DNA of 64,000 bases, from assembly GCF_040054535.1 (NCBI RefSeq), contig NC_090779.1, positions 24,234,501 through 24,298,500 on the forward strand. Reading direction: 5' to 3'. Numbering within the stretch: the first letter of the stretch is position 1; every line of letters begins with the position of its first letter. Under the pieces are notes generated by a model. The model worked only from the letters and a program-made list of their open reading frames with translations, did no database searches and was not told the DNA's origin. Both the position numbers and the translations under genes were made by a program. The DNA comes from Antennarius striatus. Taxonomy: Eukaryota; Chordata; Actinopteri; Lophiiformes; Antennariidae. Positions 49,901-63,938 of this stretch are shown here, in pieces.

Positions 49901-52900
49901 GTGCTGAAACCCGACAGAAGGAAACAGATTCTCAAGCTGGACGGAGGGAAAACTCTTTTGTTTCCTTAACGACGGAGCACAAATCATGACAGTCAATTAT
50001 TTACAGAAGGTACAATTTAAAAAGTTTCAGTGGGTTCTGTGATTGATTCCACTCAATTATTCTCTAGAAGCCCGCAGGAAAAGCTAAATCACAAGAATCT
50101 ATCTCACCACAGCTGGAAGTTTGCTGCTTGTGTTGAGTCACAGAAATCGATGCCCATCACTGCTGTGGCCGTTTCGCCTGCAGGCAGCAGCTCTGTCGAC
50201 AAGAACACAAACACCTCTACAGCAAGACAAGCTGTGGATTCCACTGCGTGGATTGATGACCAGAAGATCAGCAGCAACAGGCTAGCAGATAGACATACCC
50301 CCCCTCCCTTCAGATTAACTGAATCTTAGGAATCCATGACTCACCGATCTCTGGAAACTCTTTGACCCTCATCCCAGACTGGAGCTTCACGTCCTCCATG
50401 TGCAGGTTCTTGGTGTCAGAGGTGGCGTTGTTGGTGAACTGCATCTGCACGGCCACCATGTTGGCATCGGGACTGAACGGCTGTCGGCTGAAGCAGTACT
50501 CCACTGACAGACCCTCCCCCGTGATCCGGTGCAGCAGCTCGTGGCTCTTCTGGGCGCTGGAGGGGGCGATGGTCTGGAAGCAGCCGACCATGCAAAGTAA
50601 AAATGCGAGCTAGGTTTTAGCAAACAGCCTCCTTCACAGCATCTCTTTTACCACACGCTAACAGATTTATCTTCTGTAATTTACATTTTGAAGGAGTGAA
50701 GAACAACTAGGATGAGGAGAGACAGGAAGTACTCACCGCCGGAGAGAGAACAGCATCGGACAAAGACAGTCCCTCCAGGTCCGTCACCAGGCTGTTGGAC
50801 AGGAAGGTGTTGACGGGCGTGACTTGAGGAGAAGGAGCGGGTTCGACTGTGGAAACAGAGGAGTTTGATGCAAATACCTGTTCCAAAAAGTTTGACTTCC
50901 TGATGTGAGAGTCATTAATTTTAAACTCTCAGATATGAAGACACTCACAATCGTCGAGGTCGAGCAGAGACATTTCTTTCTTCTCTTTCTTGCTCTCTTT
51001 CTTGACAGGCTTTGATGGAGGTTTGGATTCCACTGCCTTGAAAACATGAATAGGTGGAGTAAATTTGACCGAGTGGAAACACAGGAAGTGATTGGTTCAT
51101 ACATCACTAATCATTCATTTGAGTGGATGATTCATCAATACCTTTTTCTTCTTTCTGACCTCTGTCTCTGACTCAGACTCCTCTGACTCTGATTGGCTGC
51201 TTTCAGATTCGCTCTCCTCCTCCTCCTCATCAGACTCTGACTCAGAATCGCTCTTGCGTGGTTTGCTCTTCCTCTTGTGCTTCCTGTCCTCCTCCTCGCT
51301 GCTCTGCTCGCTGGAAAGGAAAGCAAAGTTAGAGAGGAACCCAGAATAATCACATTAGGGGATGTTCTCTATCATCAGAAACATGGGCTACCTTTCGCTT
51401 TCCTGCACCGGCTTCTTTAACTCTTTTTTCTTTTTTTTCTTGTCCATTTCGTCTTCATCTTCATCCTCTTCCTCAGACTCGGAGCCTTCCTCACTCTCTT
51501 CGCTCTCTGATCCTGACCCGCTCTCCTCACTGCCACTGCCGCTTTCTGAGCCGCTGGCAGAGTCCGACTCTGAAGGACGGAAAAGTTCGGAGGTTGAGCA
51601 AGATATGAAACGATTGGTCAATCGTAAAAGTCAAATCTGAAAATCTGAATCTACATGAAGGAATTAATCAATTAAAATTTTCTGGATCTGTTTTGTCCCT
51701 TTTTGATTCACCAACTCTCAGAATGAAATCATTAAGGTCCGTCAGCATGAAGTTTAACACCAGACGTTATCTTGGTTATATCAGTTATTCCCACAGGGTT
51801 TCAGAAACAACTGCAAACACAACACACACCTACGATGGACACTAATCACATGACTAACAACCACCAAATGTTACCACTGTCAGCTGACTCCGTTGGTCCA
51901 GACTCGCCCTCAGAGTCAGAGTAGAACGGCTTCTCCACCTTCTTCTCCTTCCTCTTCTCGCGGCTGCTGCATTTGGTCCATTCGGGCACCTGTCAGGAGA
52001 AAGTCGTCAGCTCTGCTTCCCTGACAGACGTCTCAGATAGAAGCAGACATGTGGGCAGATTACCCTAGCGTGGCCATGAAAGCCTCTGCCTGGGCGCGGC
52101 GCTGCCAAAAAGACGCCAGCCGTCAGATCCGCTCTTAGGTCTGACCTCAAATTCAATAAACCAACTGAGATGGTCGTTTTTAAATGTTACCGCCAGGTGA
52201 TGGCTTCATGACCAGCAGGAGAAATGGTTTTCTTATAATAAAGGGGGCAGTTTCCATTAAGAGAAGTGATGTCTTTGAGGAGTGCTGACCGTCCTCCCAC
52301 ACTGCAAGACGTTTTGTGCCAAAACTCATCAGCTAAAACATGGAAGGAGATTTCCAATCCAAATTCCAAGTTGCTAATGCATCTCAAAGTGTCAGAGGAC
52401 AGCGCATCCTGCCAAAAGAATCACTTTTTTTAACGGCAGAGACCGAGGAAGAGGGTGCTGTGTGTCGGGTAACGGCCGAGCTAAGCAGAGGAGAGCAACT
52501 ACGTTAAGCGGGGAGTTAAAAAGCACTTGGGTTTTGGCGCTGTGTGGATTTGAGGCTCAAGGAGGTGGGCGCTTCGCCACTAACTGACTCACACTCGTTA
52601 ACGTTGTGACTCGTTCAAGCAGTGCAAAAACCTGGCAGATGTGGAAAGCGAAAAAAGATTGGGATGGAGGTGAGATAAAGAAGAGAAAGATTTTAGAAAA
52701 AGGACAAGAAAGCAAGACAAACAGGCACAGGAAGTTTTCTAGACGTGTGAGAACAGTTCTACTTCACAGAGACAAAAACAAACCCCGGATTTCATCACAG
52801 TTTAACTATATATCAAAATATCATAATATAATGGAGGGAAATGTTCAGAACACTCCAATATAAACGTACATCTATATCTATATAGATACATTAACATCCA

Positions 52901-55900
52901 CCACTTAATAATCCCTTAAACACATAATGCATTTAGTGTTTAGTCCTCATCGGACACAAAGCAGGATGTTGCACGAGCACCGACTGATGAAGAGTGGAAC
53001 ACAAGAGGGGGATCACACCACATCTGTGACGCATTCACAACCAGAGACCAACCAGGTGCAGAAGAGGACTCAGCTGTCCAGAATGTCCACTCCAGGTCCA
53101 CTGACTCGGTTCTTTTCAGCCATTAAAATTTACATTCATTCACCTGATCGCAAACTGATAGCAGGAAGCTACAGGCAGAAGTAGACTTCATTAGGAGAGA
53201 AGCTCCTGAACCAAAAACACCAACATGGTGAGCTGTAGGGGTTAAATATCATCTGACTCCTTGTCTATGCTGGATTAAATGTACAAACTAGAATCTCTTT
53301 AGCTTGTCCACGCCTCACTCCTACACAAGATTACTGCTGATCTGCTTGGAATCTTCTGTAAAATTAAATCTGCTCCAGTATTCAGATACTCATGCGATGG
53401 TCTGTGTGTTCCAGCCTTCCGTCATCTTTTATTGTACTTTCCTCAAAACTTAAGTCTTGAAGTTCTTGGAAGAGAGAAACTCAACAAGGTCTCAGAATAA
53501 AATATGATAAAATACGACAGAAATTTTGAAAATCAGCAGTTGACGACTGAGAGACTTTGGTGATAAAGATGAAGGGATATGGCTGAAAGCTCCGGGACAG
53601 GTGGAGTGGACCTCGAGTCAAGGCTGTTAAATAAGTTTTTAGGTGGAGAAAGTACCGTTGATATCAACTCTTCAACTGTTTCTACTTGAGTTAGCGTTGT
53701 CTAAATGGTTTAGCATCAACTTTCATTCTGTGTCATTAACTCAATGTTTGCCAGAAGATGTCTTTTTGTATAAAGAGGGACAGCGTCACGTTTATCCTGT
53801 TAATCTGCAGTGACTAAGGGATTCATCGGTGAGGAGTAAAAACTCATTCATCTCATCTCATCTCACCAACTTGGAACATCGTCACTTCCTACATTGTGAC
53901 GAGAGGAGGAAATTGAGAGCAGTCATGAAAATCAACACCACTGCAATCCCAAACTGAAGAGGAGGAAGAGGAGGAGGAGGAGGAGGCACCTCTCGCCAGT
54001 CTCCTAATAGGCCGATCCGCCCCTCGCCGGTGGTTATGACCTCCTCTGTCTGTGGAGACGCACATAGTGAGCATAAGGAGAGCCTGTCAGACAGGAAGGG
54101 CTGAACCTCCCAGCCCTTTAATTTTCCTTGGAAGCTAGCTGCGCTGCTAAGTGATAGAAAAGTTGACATGTTAGTCTAACTAACTAACCAGATTTTGTAT
54201 GGGTTTTTTTTATGTATTTCTTTAAGAAAACATATTGCTTTGGTTGTCAATGCTGCAATAGACCAATGAGAGCATGCTTTATAGACAATGGAAAAAAAAA
54301 CCACAGCTAAGAAACTGTCTGGTCAGATTTAAAAGGGTTAGAGCTGCATTTGATGTTGAGGATGACTCACCAGACCTTAGAATGACCTAACAAACTCACG
54401 TCATGCAATTACTGCCAGACCACAGTAAGAGAAGTATTACCGTGTTATGACATTACAGGTCTAGTAACAGTTATTTGCTATGCTATCAGAATATCTTTTC
54501 ACAGCTGCACTATCAATGATCTAAAGTCACACTGTTTACACAATAAAGGGCCGAATGTTTCATCGTGATGGATCAGCTTTAAGGAAACCATCAAGAGTCG
54601 GCTGAAATGTAATGAACTCCTGAAGCATCGTATTTACTACCAGTCAAATCAAAATGAAACTCAGTCCACCTGTGGCCTCATCTTGAAACCTGCGTCACAG
54701 CAGAATAAACCACAAATCTGTATGGAGTCTGTGAGTAAAAGAAAAATAACTATAATGATAACGAGTCAGTAAACATGATGACAGAATCAAGCCTTGAGGT
54801 CACTCCTAAAATCTCAAATCAAGCGGGTTTAATCGTCTTGATTCTGATAAAGTGACGCTCAAGTTTCGATCGTTTGTTTTTGTTTCAATCACATTGTTGG
54901 ATATGAACCGATGGCACATGGAGAGAATGGGATGGAGAAGAAGAGGAGGGAGTTCATTCTTGTTGGGAAGATCGAAAGATATAAATGTTTGTTCAGCTTC
55001 GGTTAATATATTTAATATCTGTAAATAATTAGGCCAAAACAAAACGGCCTGAGTCCTGATGCAGAATATAAAATCTGTTCTGCGTCAGTATTTGGGTGCT
55101 GCTGTGGAGATGACTGATTTATTGCTGCTCGCTCCCCAATCGGTTCCCTTCGGTATCACATGTGCTATTGGCTCAGACAGTTGTTAGAAATCACCTGGAC
55201 GGGGCGAGCGAGCTGCTGCGAAACAGAGGCAGGTGCAGCAGAGAGGGAGATAACGTCAATTCTGCAGATTGATTTCACAGTGAATTGGATTTTTTTTTTT
55301 TTTTTCAATATATAATCCCCTTTTCTCCTTTATGACTCGTTCTCCTGCACGGAGGAGAGCAGGTCAGCAGCATCCGTTGGGAAACAGATGGAGGCGAAAA
55401 AGGATGGATGTTACACATGAGCTATTTATGCTAATGAGCCGTCAGCAGATGAAAGATGGCTAGTGAATGAGGAATCGGTGTTATATTGGAGTTCATGTTA
55501 TATCAGATGACATCAAGCCCCTCTGAGACACTGCTCTGGGGCAGGAGCACATCTCGCTCCCCTCCAGCTGATGGGGCCCCTGGAGACCAATAGGGCCCCT
55601 ACGTCTCTGTATGTTACTGTTCCCACTGCACGCACAGACTCCTTCACCTCCACGTTGCGCACGGAGGGGTCAGGGGCGGCTTCAGGCCAGTCAGGCAACT
55701 CCTGGTAGCCGCCAGCCTTGGCGTTCAGTAAGTGGGACAATGAGCCCAACTGGAAGTGGTCTCGATCTGGAAAAAACAGAACAAAAAATTCTGAATTCAG
55801 TGATAATTCCCTTCATCTGGTGGCTTTGGAGCCTTGCGGTGATGCAGACAGGAAGTACAATGCTACCATGAAGTCAGCTTGACTTGCAGTGAATCGATAG

Positions 55901-58900
55901 TCATAGTGAAACCGCATTAGCTTCCAAATCACAACTTCTAACCGGCTACCGTACCTTTAAATGGAGACTCGAGGACCGGGGCAGGTTTGAGGGCGAGGAA
56001 CAGTTTCTTAGCGTACTTGCTGAGAGCTCCACTCTTCTCAGTGGGCACAATCAGCTGGCGGATGAAGCGCGCCCGATCACGGATGTCATAATTCTGGTCA
56101 TACTTGGCCAGATTGAGAACATACTGGGTCAACAGTTTGGTCTGTGAGAAGATGGGAAATAAATTAAAAGACAGAAAAAAGAAGAACGCTTTTTCGTTTA
56201 TGCTAGTGATAGAACATCCTCCCCTTCACACCTGTTTGGAGTTGGTGAGATAAAGCTTAGCTGCCAGATTGATGATTTGTAACTTGACAATATCCTCCTC
56301 GTTGGTGAACGACTTGGCCATTTTCCTCAGCACATCCGGGGCGATCTTAGGTACATGTTCGCAGTATTCTCCGATCAGCCACAGGATACTGGCCCGCGCC
56401 ATCGGCACCTGAGAACAACAACAGATGAATGAAACGGTTGAGCGCATCTTTTGTTTCCTCTGCTGCAGCCCGACATCTTCAGCAGCTTGAGAACGAAACT
56501 CGCCTGGATGTTGTCTGTTAGCTTCGCCATGTGCTTGATGATGTCGCTGTGCTTCTCTGGTTGCATCTGCAGCAGCTTCTTGATGACCACCACAGACTCA
56601 GCTACAACCAGCTCTGTAACACATACAGTATGTGTGAGTACGGAGGACCACAAGCGCAGCAGACGTCTAATGAAACCACTTTTTAACGCATTTTAGTCTG
56701 GATCTGCATAATATTGAATCAGATCAGGGCCTTAAAGTGAAATGAAAGAGCATCCAGAGTCTCACAGATTTACCATCTCGGTTGGACAGCAGCTGCACCA
56801 GGCCGTTCAGACACGTGTCTCTCACTTCCCCAATGTTGGTTGCACAGCGGCCGATGGCTTGAATTGTGGCAGCCACAAAGTCTTTATCCATGCTTTTAAT
56901 GTATGTCTGTCGTAAAATAGAAAAAAGAATGCTTCCTCGCTCAAGTACGGATCTGCACAATTCTATTTTTGCAAATATAACTGGAAACAAAATTTTCTGT
57001 TTTATTAAGTGTGGTATGTTCTATTTCACAGTACCTGGAACTCCCTGAGGATGGTGGAGATGTTTGTCTCATTCGCCAGATTGGTGAGAACCTCCAGCTG
57101 TTAAGTATTTGAAAAGAAACTATTCAGAACAATGCAATCGTAATAAAAACAGGAATAAAACATGCTGTTTACTGTTGCTTTGTCCTGTATTGCTCTTTAC
57201 AGATTAAGCTTTCATTTTTCTTCAAATTGACGTCTGTCTTAGAAAAAGCTTCACATTGATTCATGGAAATTCATTCTTTACAGCAGGATAATATCATGAT
57301 TGTTCTACGTGACGTTTACTTATTATTCTCAATGGTGAAAATGAATATTACCAAAACAAAAATCCATGTATGACAGTAAATTACACTAATATATGTCTCT
57401 AGCATTACAGAAAAGAACAATAGAATAAATAAAGAACCTTAAGGACTTTTATCTGGGTTGGATCTGTAGAGCGGATGTAGAAACTCTTCAGGTACGGTTC
57501 AAACATCCCCTGAGAAATAAATAGAATAAAGCAAGAGGACAAACTTGAATATGTAGCTTATATCAGACTTTTTATAGCTCTGCAGACAAACAGGCAAAAT
57601 ATCAGCAGGCGCGGCTCACCCTCCTCTTAATCGTCATCGTCGCCACGTTCTGAAGAACAACGTACTGGACCTCACTGGAGGAAAGACAGACAGAAAGACT
57701 CAAACCCATGGAAGGTTGTTCTCCTGCCTTGTTTGAAATGGATGTTGGATTTTTCCGTTCTATACATATTGTGTGAATCCTCTAGTTTTTATCATATAAA
57801 ACCAACCGGACACTTTGCTAAGTCAATAGAGTAAACCACTGATCTCCACATAAAAATGTATCGCTGCTGATCGTCTTCATGGTTTTTCTCATTAGTTTCA
57901 ACTGACCCTGATTGGCCAGCGGAGAACTTCTTGTACGTTCTCTCTTTCAGCTGTTCAGGTGTTTTGGGACCAATAGTTCTGTGGTTTCCAGGAGAACTTG
58001 GTTTTTTTTTGCATTCTCACTGCCATCAGGAACAATGAAGTAAGCTGGCCAATGGTTGCTATAGCAACACCACCGTGGTGCAACATACTATAATTTTACA
58101 GGCAGTTGTCAGTGTATTAATTAATTTTCAAGGCGAGTATTACAAGTGGTCACGAACTTTAAAATGAAGGGAGGAAACAAAAGGATGAGCTACAATCATC
58201 ATCCCGGTCGTTTTCTTTGCTCTTAACCAACATTGGTATCAATTTTTGGTTTGTGATGCAAAAAAAAAAAAAAGGCACCCCATTTTGAAACTTTAAACAA
58301 ACAACTGATGCAGAAATGTGTTTTAAAAATATTAACAATTAAAAAGATTCCCATTTTTCCTAAACTCCCAAAACCTATCCACCCTGCTTGTCTTGGTTTG
58401 AGTTCAACGTTGTCTTTGGTTCATAAATGCTTTCCAGGGTGTCCCATGTCTGCATTTGAGTCCACTAGTCTGAAGTGGAAAGCTTCAGAGAGAAACAGAG
58501 CTGGACTACTGACTCTGTGCACAAGGGGATCATTAGGAATGATCAGAGCAATCAGTTTAAAACTAATGGTGAGGACTTGTGACCCAGCGTGTTCAGATAA
58601 AACCACTAAACTCTGACGCTCTCTTGAACATCGAGGTGCAGACGCTTGTGGTTGAATCAGGAGCTGAAAAGCCAGACTCTAAAGTAAAATTAAAGAACTA
58701 AAGAACCCTTTCAAACAGTACGTTGGATTTATGACACGTCCCCACAGAGAGACCGTTGTTTGGTCGCTGATGAATGATGTTCCCGGTGCAGCACAGCCAG
58801 AGCAATAAGAGCACTTGGCAAATAAGACTCTGACATGCTGCTGAATGCTGCAGCCAGGAGGCCAGTTATGTGCCATCATCGCTCCTTATGGTTTACGATT

Positions 58901-61900
58901 TCATGTTTATCTCAGTCTCACTGAACTCCCTGTTTAATTTTGCCTCCTGCTTCGGGGCAGTAGAGATTTATTCTACCACCCTTACTTGTCTGCTTTCAGA
59001 TTGCGCAGCTTTCAACTTTCCTGAGCTTCGCTATCGTTATAGCTTTCTCTCCTCGCACTCAGTTGTTGTTTTATTTTTCAGCACTTTGTTTTTTTTATTC
59101 CCTTCTTGAGTAAGATGTAGAAATGCAGTTCCTCTGACATTTCTCTAAAATGCTATAACTCAAATGGCGCTTGGAGGATTTATGGAATATCTGGTGTGAT
59201 AAAAACAACCTGTGGCTCCTCAGGAGACGGACCAGCGCCTTGGCGATGACTCCGACCTCGGCTTTAGGGGCAAGATGGAAATACAGCTGAGCCACAGCCA
59301 TCACGACCTGGAGAGAAGACACAGTAGAAAATCACCACAGATACATTTGCATGTTTTTCATCGTCCCTCTGGGCGCAACATTAAAGACTTTGTTCTCCAT
59401 TCCAAAGCACCAGTCCATTAATGATGCATCACTCCCTCACACTGCCTGATGTTCCAGAGTAGATGTGGAACATTTTGGAAATATTCACCAAGCAAATCCT
59501 AGTTTGCTCTCACAGCTCTCAGTTTAAAGCATGTATATTGTTATTTATTCCCATACTAAATGCTATATGATTGATCAAAAGGACCGACTTTCAGTACTGC
59601 TGCTTATTGTTGTGTTCATATATGTTCACCAGACAGTCACCAATGTTTTCTGTCTGGATGTTGTTGCTGTAAACAGCTTCCAAAAGTGAGGTTTTAGGTT
59701 ATGTGAAATAAAAACAAGTTATGGGCCTGGGAGCTAAACAATGAAATAAAACCCTGGAAGAATCACTGCAAAGCAGTTTATAAAAACTTCATTCATGTAG
59801 CACCTTTTAAAACAGAGCCCTTTATAATAAAAATATAACTCAAATTGTTAAATTATTCTCTGTTTGATGATTTAAAACATTTAAATGGATTAATTATATC
59901 TAGTTAGTTTTTACCTTCAGTGCTCCCCCAGGAGGCGCACAAACTGTACTCAAACAGGCCCACAACAATTTAACTTTAAACATATCAGGACAAAAAGCAA
60001 CCATTCATTAACTGGAAGGCCAATCAATAGAGTGCAAACCTCTGCCAAGGCAACAATTGCTTTTAAGCAAATTAAACCCGATTCCAAATTCGAACAAGCA
60101 ACACCATTAAAAGAGCCGGCCAAGGTTCTGCCGTCGAGAAAGACGGTGGGAAAAAACTCTTTCATTAATAAGTACTGTACTCCAAAGCTGAATGGTGCTC
60201 AGTTGACAAACTGTCAAAAAATATATATTAATATTACATTTTTAAAAATTGCCTTTTCATCGGTATCCATTTTCAAATTTCATTGGTTCTTCTTTACCTT
60301 TTTTCTGACCCTCCCATCAAGTTTTCATTAGATTGTGTGACGTAAATTTATTTCCAAGAGACACCAGAGAAAACGTGACCTCATCGATGGATGAGATGAT
60401 CCAATGGGGGAAAATAAACTGCATGTGAGACGCAGAGGCAGAGTTCCTCTTTAGCCACCATGAAGGAGGTGGAATAATGCTGAATAATGCTCGGTGGGTT
60501 GACATCTCATAACACCGGCCTTCTGGGGTGACCTCTGTGGCGCTAATGCAGAGTGATGATTAAATAATTGTCCCTTTTTCAGAGTGAGAGGTCAGCTTTG
60601 ATTAACTGTCTCTCTCTCAGGGACACTTCAGGTGGTCAGATTCTTGTTAATAAGACTTCAGCTACTCTCAGTGCTGTGGAATAACGTTGGAGAGAGAATT
60701 ATGATCTCTACCATGGCAACAGACTCAAGAGGAGTTTAAGAGCTACGCCATCATGTAGGGCGTCTGCATTTATCAAACATGGTCTCACAGCTGCGTTGCG
60801 GCTCTGCAGGAGCGGCTTGGTGTTCCTCAGCAGCAGCCGGTGGTCTGGATCCATCACATACGGCTTCCTTTTGGCCATGGAAGGAGTCTCCACCTTCTTC
60901 TCCTTCTCCTCCTCATCCTCGTCCTCGTCTTCATCTGAGCCGTAGAAGGTCTTGTCCCCACCGCTTCCCTCCTCCAGGAGGGACTCCTGCAGGCACGGCA
61001 AGGTTTTAACAGCGTTGTGGAGGGAAGAACAGATAATGGGAAACAGCTACTGACAGTAAGAAGTCTCTAATGTGATGTATGAGGAGCATTAGCACCAGAC
61101 AAAATGGCTGCAGCAATTGTTCACCACAGGCAAATTACCACAACAACAATCCTCAACACAGCAGCAGAGACGCTCGACAGAGAAAGGGAGTCGACAGGTG
61201 GTTCTGAAAAACCGATAACAAAAAAATCACCGAGCTGGCAACGCCCAAAGAGAAAAATAAGGACGCAATGTTTCCAATTTGTTCCTCTGTACAGTCACAA
61301 TACAAGGGAAGAAGATAATTAAGCTAATACAATAATGTGAAATTGAAATGCCGGTAAATACATCCTAACTCTACACTTCACTTTCAAAATCCTTTTCCTG
61401 GGAAAATCAGTTGTTGGTGGAAGCATACACTTCTATAACAGTCTCACAAACATAACAGCACAACACAAATTAGTATTTTCTTACAGCCCTAATAGTGGAT
61501 ATATGGTTTAAAACTCTAAAGATCATGTATCATATAGTTAATATAATTTGTAAGAATCTGTCATTTCTTAGATTTATCAAGTAATGAAATGACATTCAGT
61601 AGTTATCAATGAATGAGAGGTTCTGTTTTCAAAGCTCTGGCTTCCTGTTAGTGTTTCATACTCACGTTGATGTTCGGGTTGAGGAACTGGGTCCTGGCGT
61701 AACGGGTCAACATGTTGATGATGACCACCTGGCCCCACTCCTCCACATCGATCAACAGGTTACATAACTTCCTGTAGTTCTTGTGGATCAGGTCGATGCG
61801 CTCCGGACACACCTCCTCAAAAGCCATGACAACGCTGCCCGCCACCAGCTGCAGCGCATTTTCAATCGCACGACAGATGGTTGTGTTAGGAGAATGTTCT

Positions 61901-63938
61901 TTAACACCATATGTCAGGAGATTATATGGTATCTTTGAGGATTTACTTTTATGTTGGACAATAAACCGGTAAAAGGTGACTGGATTCTGCAGCCTGATTC
62001 TATTTCAAGAGGAAGTTAAACAAGTGATAACAGACCCAATGAATCGGACGCCGTGCCGATTTGTGAAAGATGTGTTTGCATTTGTTAAAAATGTAAGTGC
62101 AACTGAAAAACCAATGCAAAAACCTACCGTGGTTTTGTCAGCGAGGAGTTTCTCTATGACTTCAATCAGCTGGTCCTTCTGTTCCGGATCCAAACTGAGA
62201 GAAAAAATAACCCAAAGCAGGACATAAGAGAAGTGGTAAAGATTTAAAAATCTTTATCTTGTGGTTCTCAAACTGGGGAATGGCTGCAAAGTGAATAATA
62301 ATTCTGAAAAATGTATAATTCATGCATCTTTTAATGATTGTTACCAGGGCCTCAGGTCAAACTGTAATATACATTATGTAACTGCCGGTTATCTTGCAAG
62401 CAATTCTAATAAGTAGCCAGTGAATTAATTTCATCATCTTCATTTCATGACTTTACACCCCAAACATGGAATTGCAGAGTCGTCGTCCTGTAACACCGGA
62501 GCGCTGAGCTCACCTGTAGAGCTTAGGGATTGCGTGAGCAGCAGTCTTCCTGACGTACGGCGACATATCGGAAGCCGCTTCTTTGATGGCCAACATCATG
62601 ATGGGGACGATGATGGTGACTCGGATGCTAGACAGGACTCGCAGAGCGCTAGCTCTGATCAGCTGGTTGGGATCCTGTGAAGAACCAGAATTTCTTGAGT
62701 AAAATATCTCTTGATAAACGAGTTTCTGGTGACATGGTTTTAATACAAAGACAAACCTGGACACTATAAAAGTAGCAACGTTTCCAGTGAATCTCTTAGC
62801 ATGCTAGCATTGTATTTCTAAGGAGTAATGTTACAGAGATATTTTGAAATACAACATTTAATTCAAATTCATGACAAGTCATCGGGTCACAATATTACAC
62901 CCAAAAGTGTAAATGTCAAGTTCCTAGTGGAGCCTCAGGAGAAATCATCGAATGAGAGCTACAAATGTTTCTACACACTCTTCCCATGAGATATTTCAGT
63001 GTAGACCAAAGTGTGCAAAACTTTAAATTTGCCTCAGATAGAGCAATGCGTCGCTGGAGTAGGAAATCTTTCATTACAGCAGACTGATTTTAAATTTTGA
63101 TAAATGTTTTTTTCTCTTGTTATCATCGACCGCACCTTTAGCCCACGCTGAAATGTGGAAATGGAGAGCAGGGCCAGATCCTGCTGCTCCTCGGCATAAC
63201 GCACCAAGTAAACATAGACCAGCTTCTTCACCTGCAGGGAGGAAGAGGAGAAGAAACACATTCAATTCAGGTGTGTACCTTATATTCAGTCAGAATGATA
63301 AGTACAATGTTTTTCTGCTCAGATAAAGCCCAGTGGGCTTTTGTAAATGTGATATAATATAATGAGACTGTGCAGAAATAACAAGGAAGTGCGGAAACAT
63401 GGAAATAATGCAAACCACTTTACATGACATAAGATGAGGAAACAGCAAATAATACATAATGCAACACGACACAGAGCTTAATACAAACCTCAATGTTTTT
63501 ACAGGCCACATTTTTCACCACAGCAGGAAAGAGATCTGATGCATTTTTACCTCGAGCAATCATCTGCAGAGAAAATGCACACACACATATCAAAAAAAAT
63601 CAGGAGGTGACAGGTTCAATCAGAAAGAACATTTAAAAATGTGCTTTTCATGCTGTTGACTCTCGATGAAGAGATGGGTGTGGAGTTTCAGGAGGAAGAG
63701 TCCTGGACGTTTAACAGCAGACTGCACAGTTTGCACCGCTGTTGTCAGGATGGAGTCAAACTGATGCCTGTTGTGTTAAGCGTACAACAAATTCTGTCCC
63801 TCGTTGACAAGCAGCGTCCCGCTAACTACCCACTTCAAAGAGTAAACAATATTTATACTCACAGCCACGATTCTCTTCATCGCCTCCAGCTTCAGGGAGT
63901 CTTTGTTGCTGTCCAGCATCTCCTTCAAGTCGTCATGT
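46952..63938 (-). CDS. ap3b2: AP-3 complex subunit beta-2 (5' end outside window)
   Basis: Large beta subunit of the neuronal AP-3 adaptor, which sorts cargo from endosomes to synaptic vesicles and lysosome-related organelles. Twenty-six exons in frame on the minus strand encode 1076 aa from the [10 protein letters not shown] region to the stop; about 35-40 N-terminal residues should lie beyond the window. Trunk exons: 63938-63863, 63563-63489, 63231-63136, 62674-62514, 62194-62128, 61848-61666, 60986-60789, 59307-59210, 57674-57620, 57509-57438, 57097-57035, 56906-56774, 56613-56504, 56408-56232, 56141-55955, 55766-55648. Hinge: 51989-51875, 51569-51392, 51310-51142, 51036-50949. Ear: 50846-50737, 50573-50345, 50192-50108, 49903-49806, 47457-47319, 47102-46952. 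The adaptin trunk includes [20 protein letters not shown]; the hinge is an acidic Ser run and contains MSLLDLDDF, a clathrin-box-like motif; the ear ends [17 protein letters not shown]. It matches AP3B2 rather than AP3B1, consistent with the chromosome-15-like neighbours. The intron after 56504 starts with GC. Confidence 0.96.
47458..49805. other. Long ap3b2 intron, no gene
   Basis: About 2.35-kb intron between two ear-domain exons. It is AT-rich apart from a purine-rich G/A block near 48855-48960. Nothing coding was recognised on either strand. Confidence 0.5.
51990..55647. other. Long ap3b2 intron between trunk and hinge, no gene
   Basis: About 3.66 kb. It holds a GGA/GAG-rich stretch at 53958-53985, a poly-T run near 55291-55306, and an octamer-like TTTATGCTAATGAG near 55424-55440. 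Short open frames on both strands have no family or splice support. Confidence 0.5.
57675..59209. other. Long ap3b2 intron, no gene
   Basis: About 1.5-kb intron inside the trunk domain, AT-rich, with an A-run at 58260-58273. No coding or repeat family signal was recognised. Confidence 0.45.

Noticed and set aside
51362-51640. Ser-rich plus-strand open frame
   Set aside because: Antisense of the acidic ap3b2 hinge exon.
52606-53184. Two plus-strand open frames in the long ap3b2 intron
   Set aside because: Composition is that of random AT-rich sequence; no domains, no convincing splice sites, no repeat family recognised.
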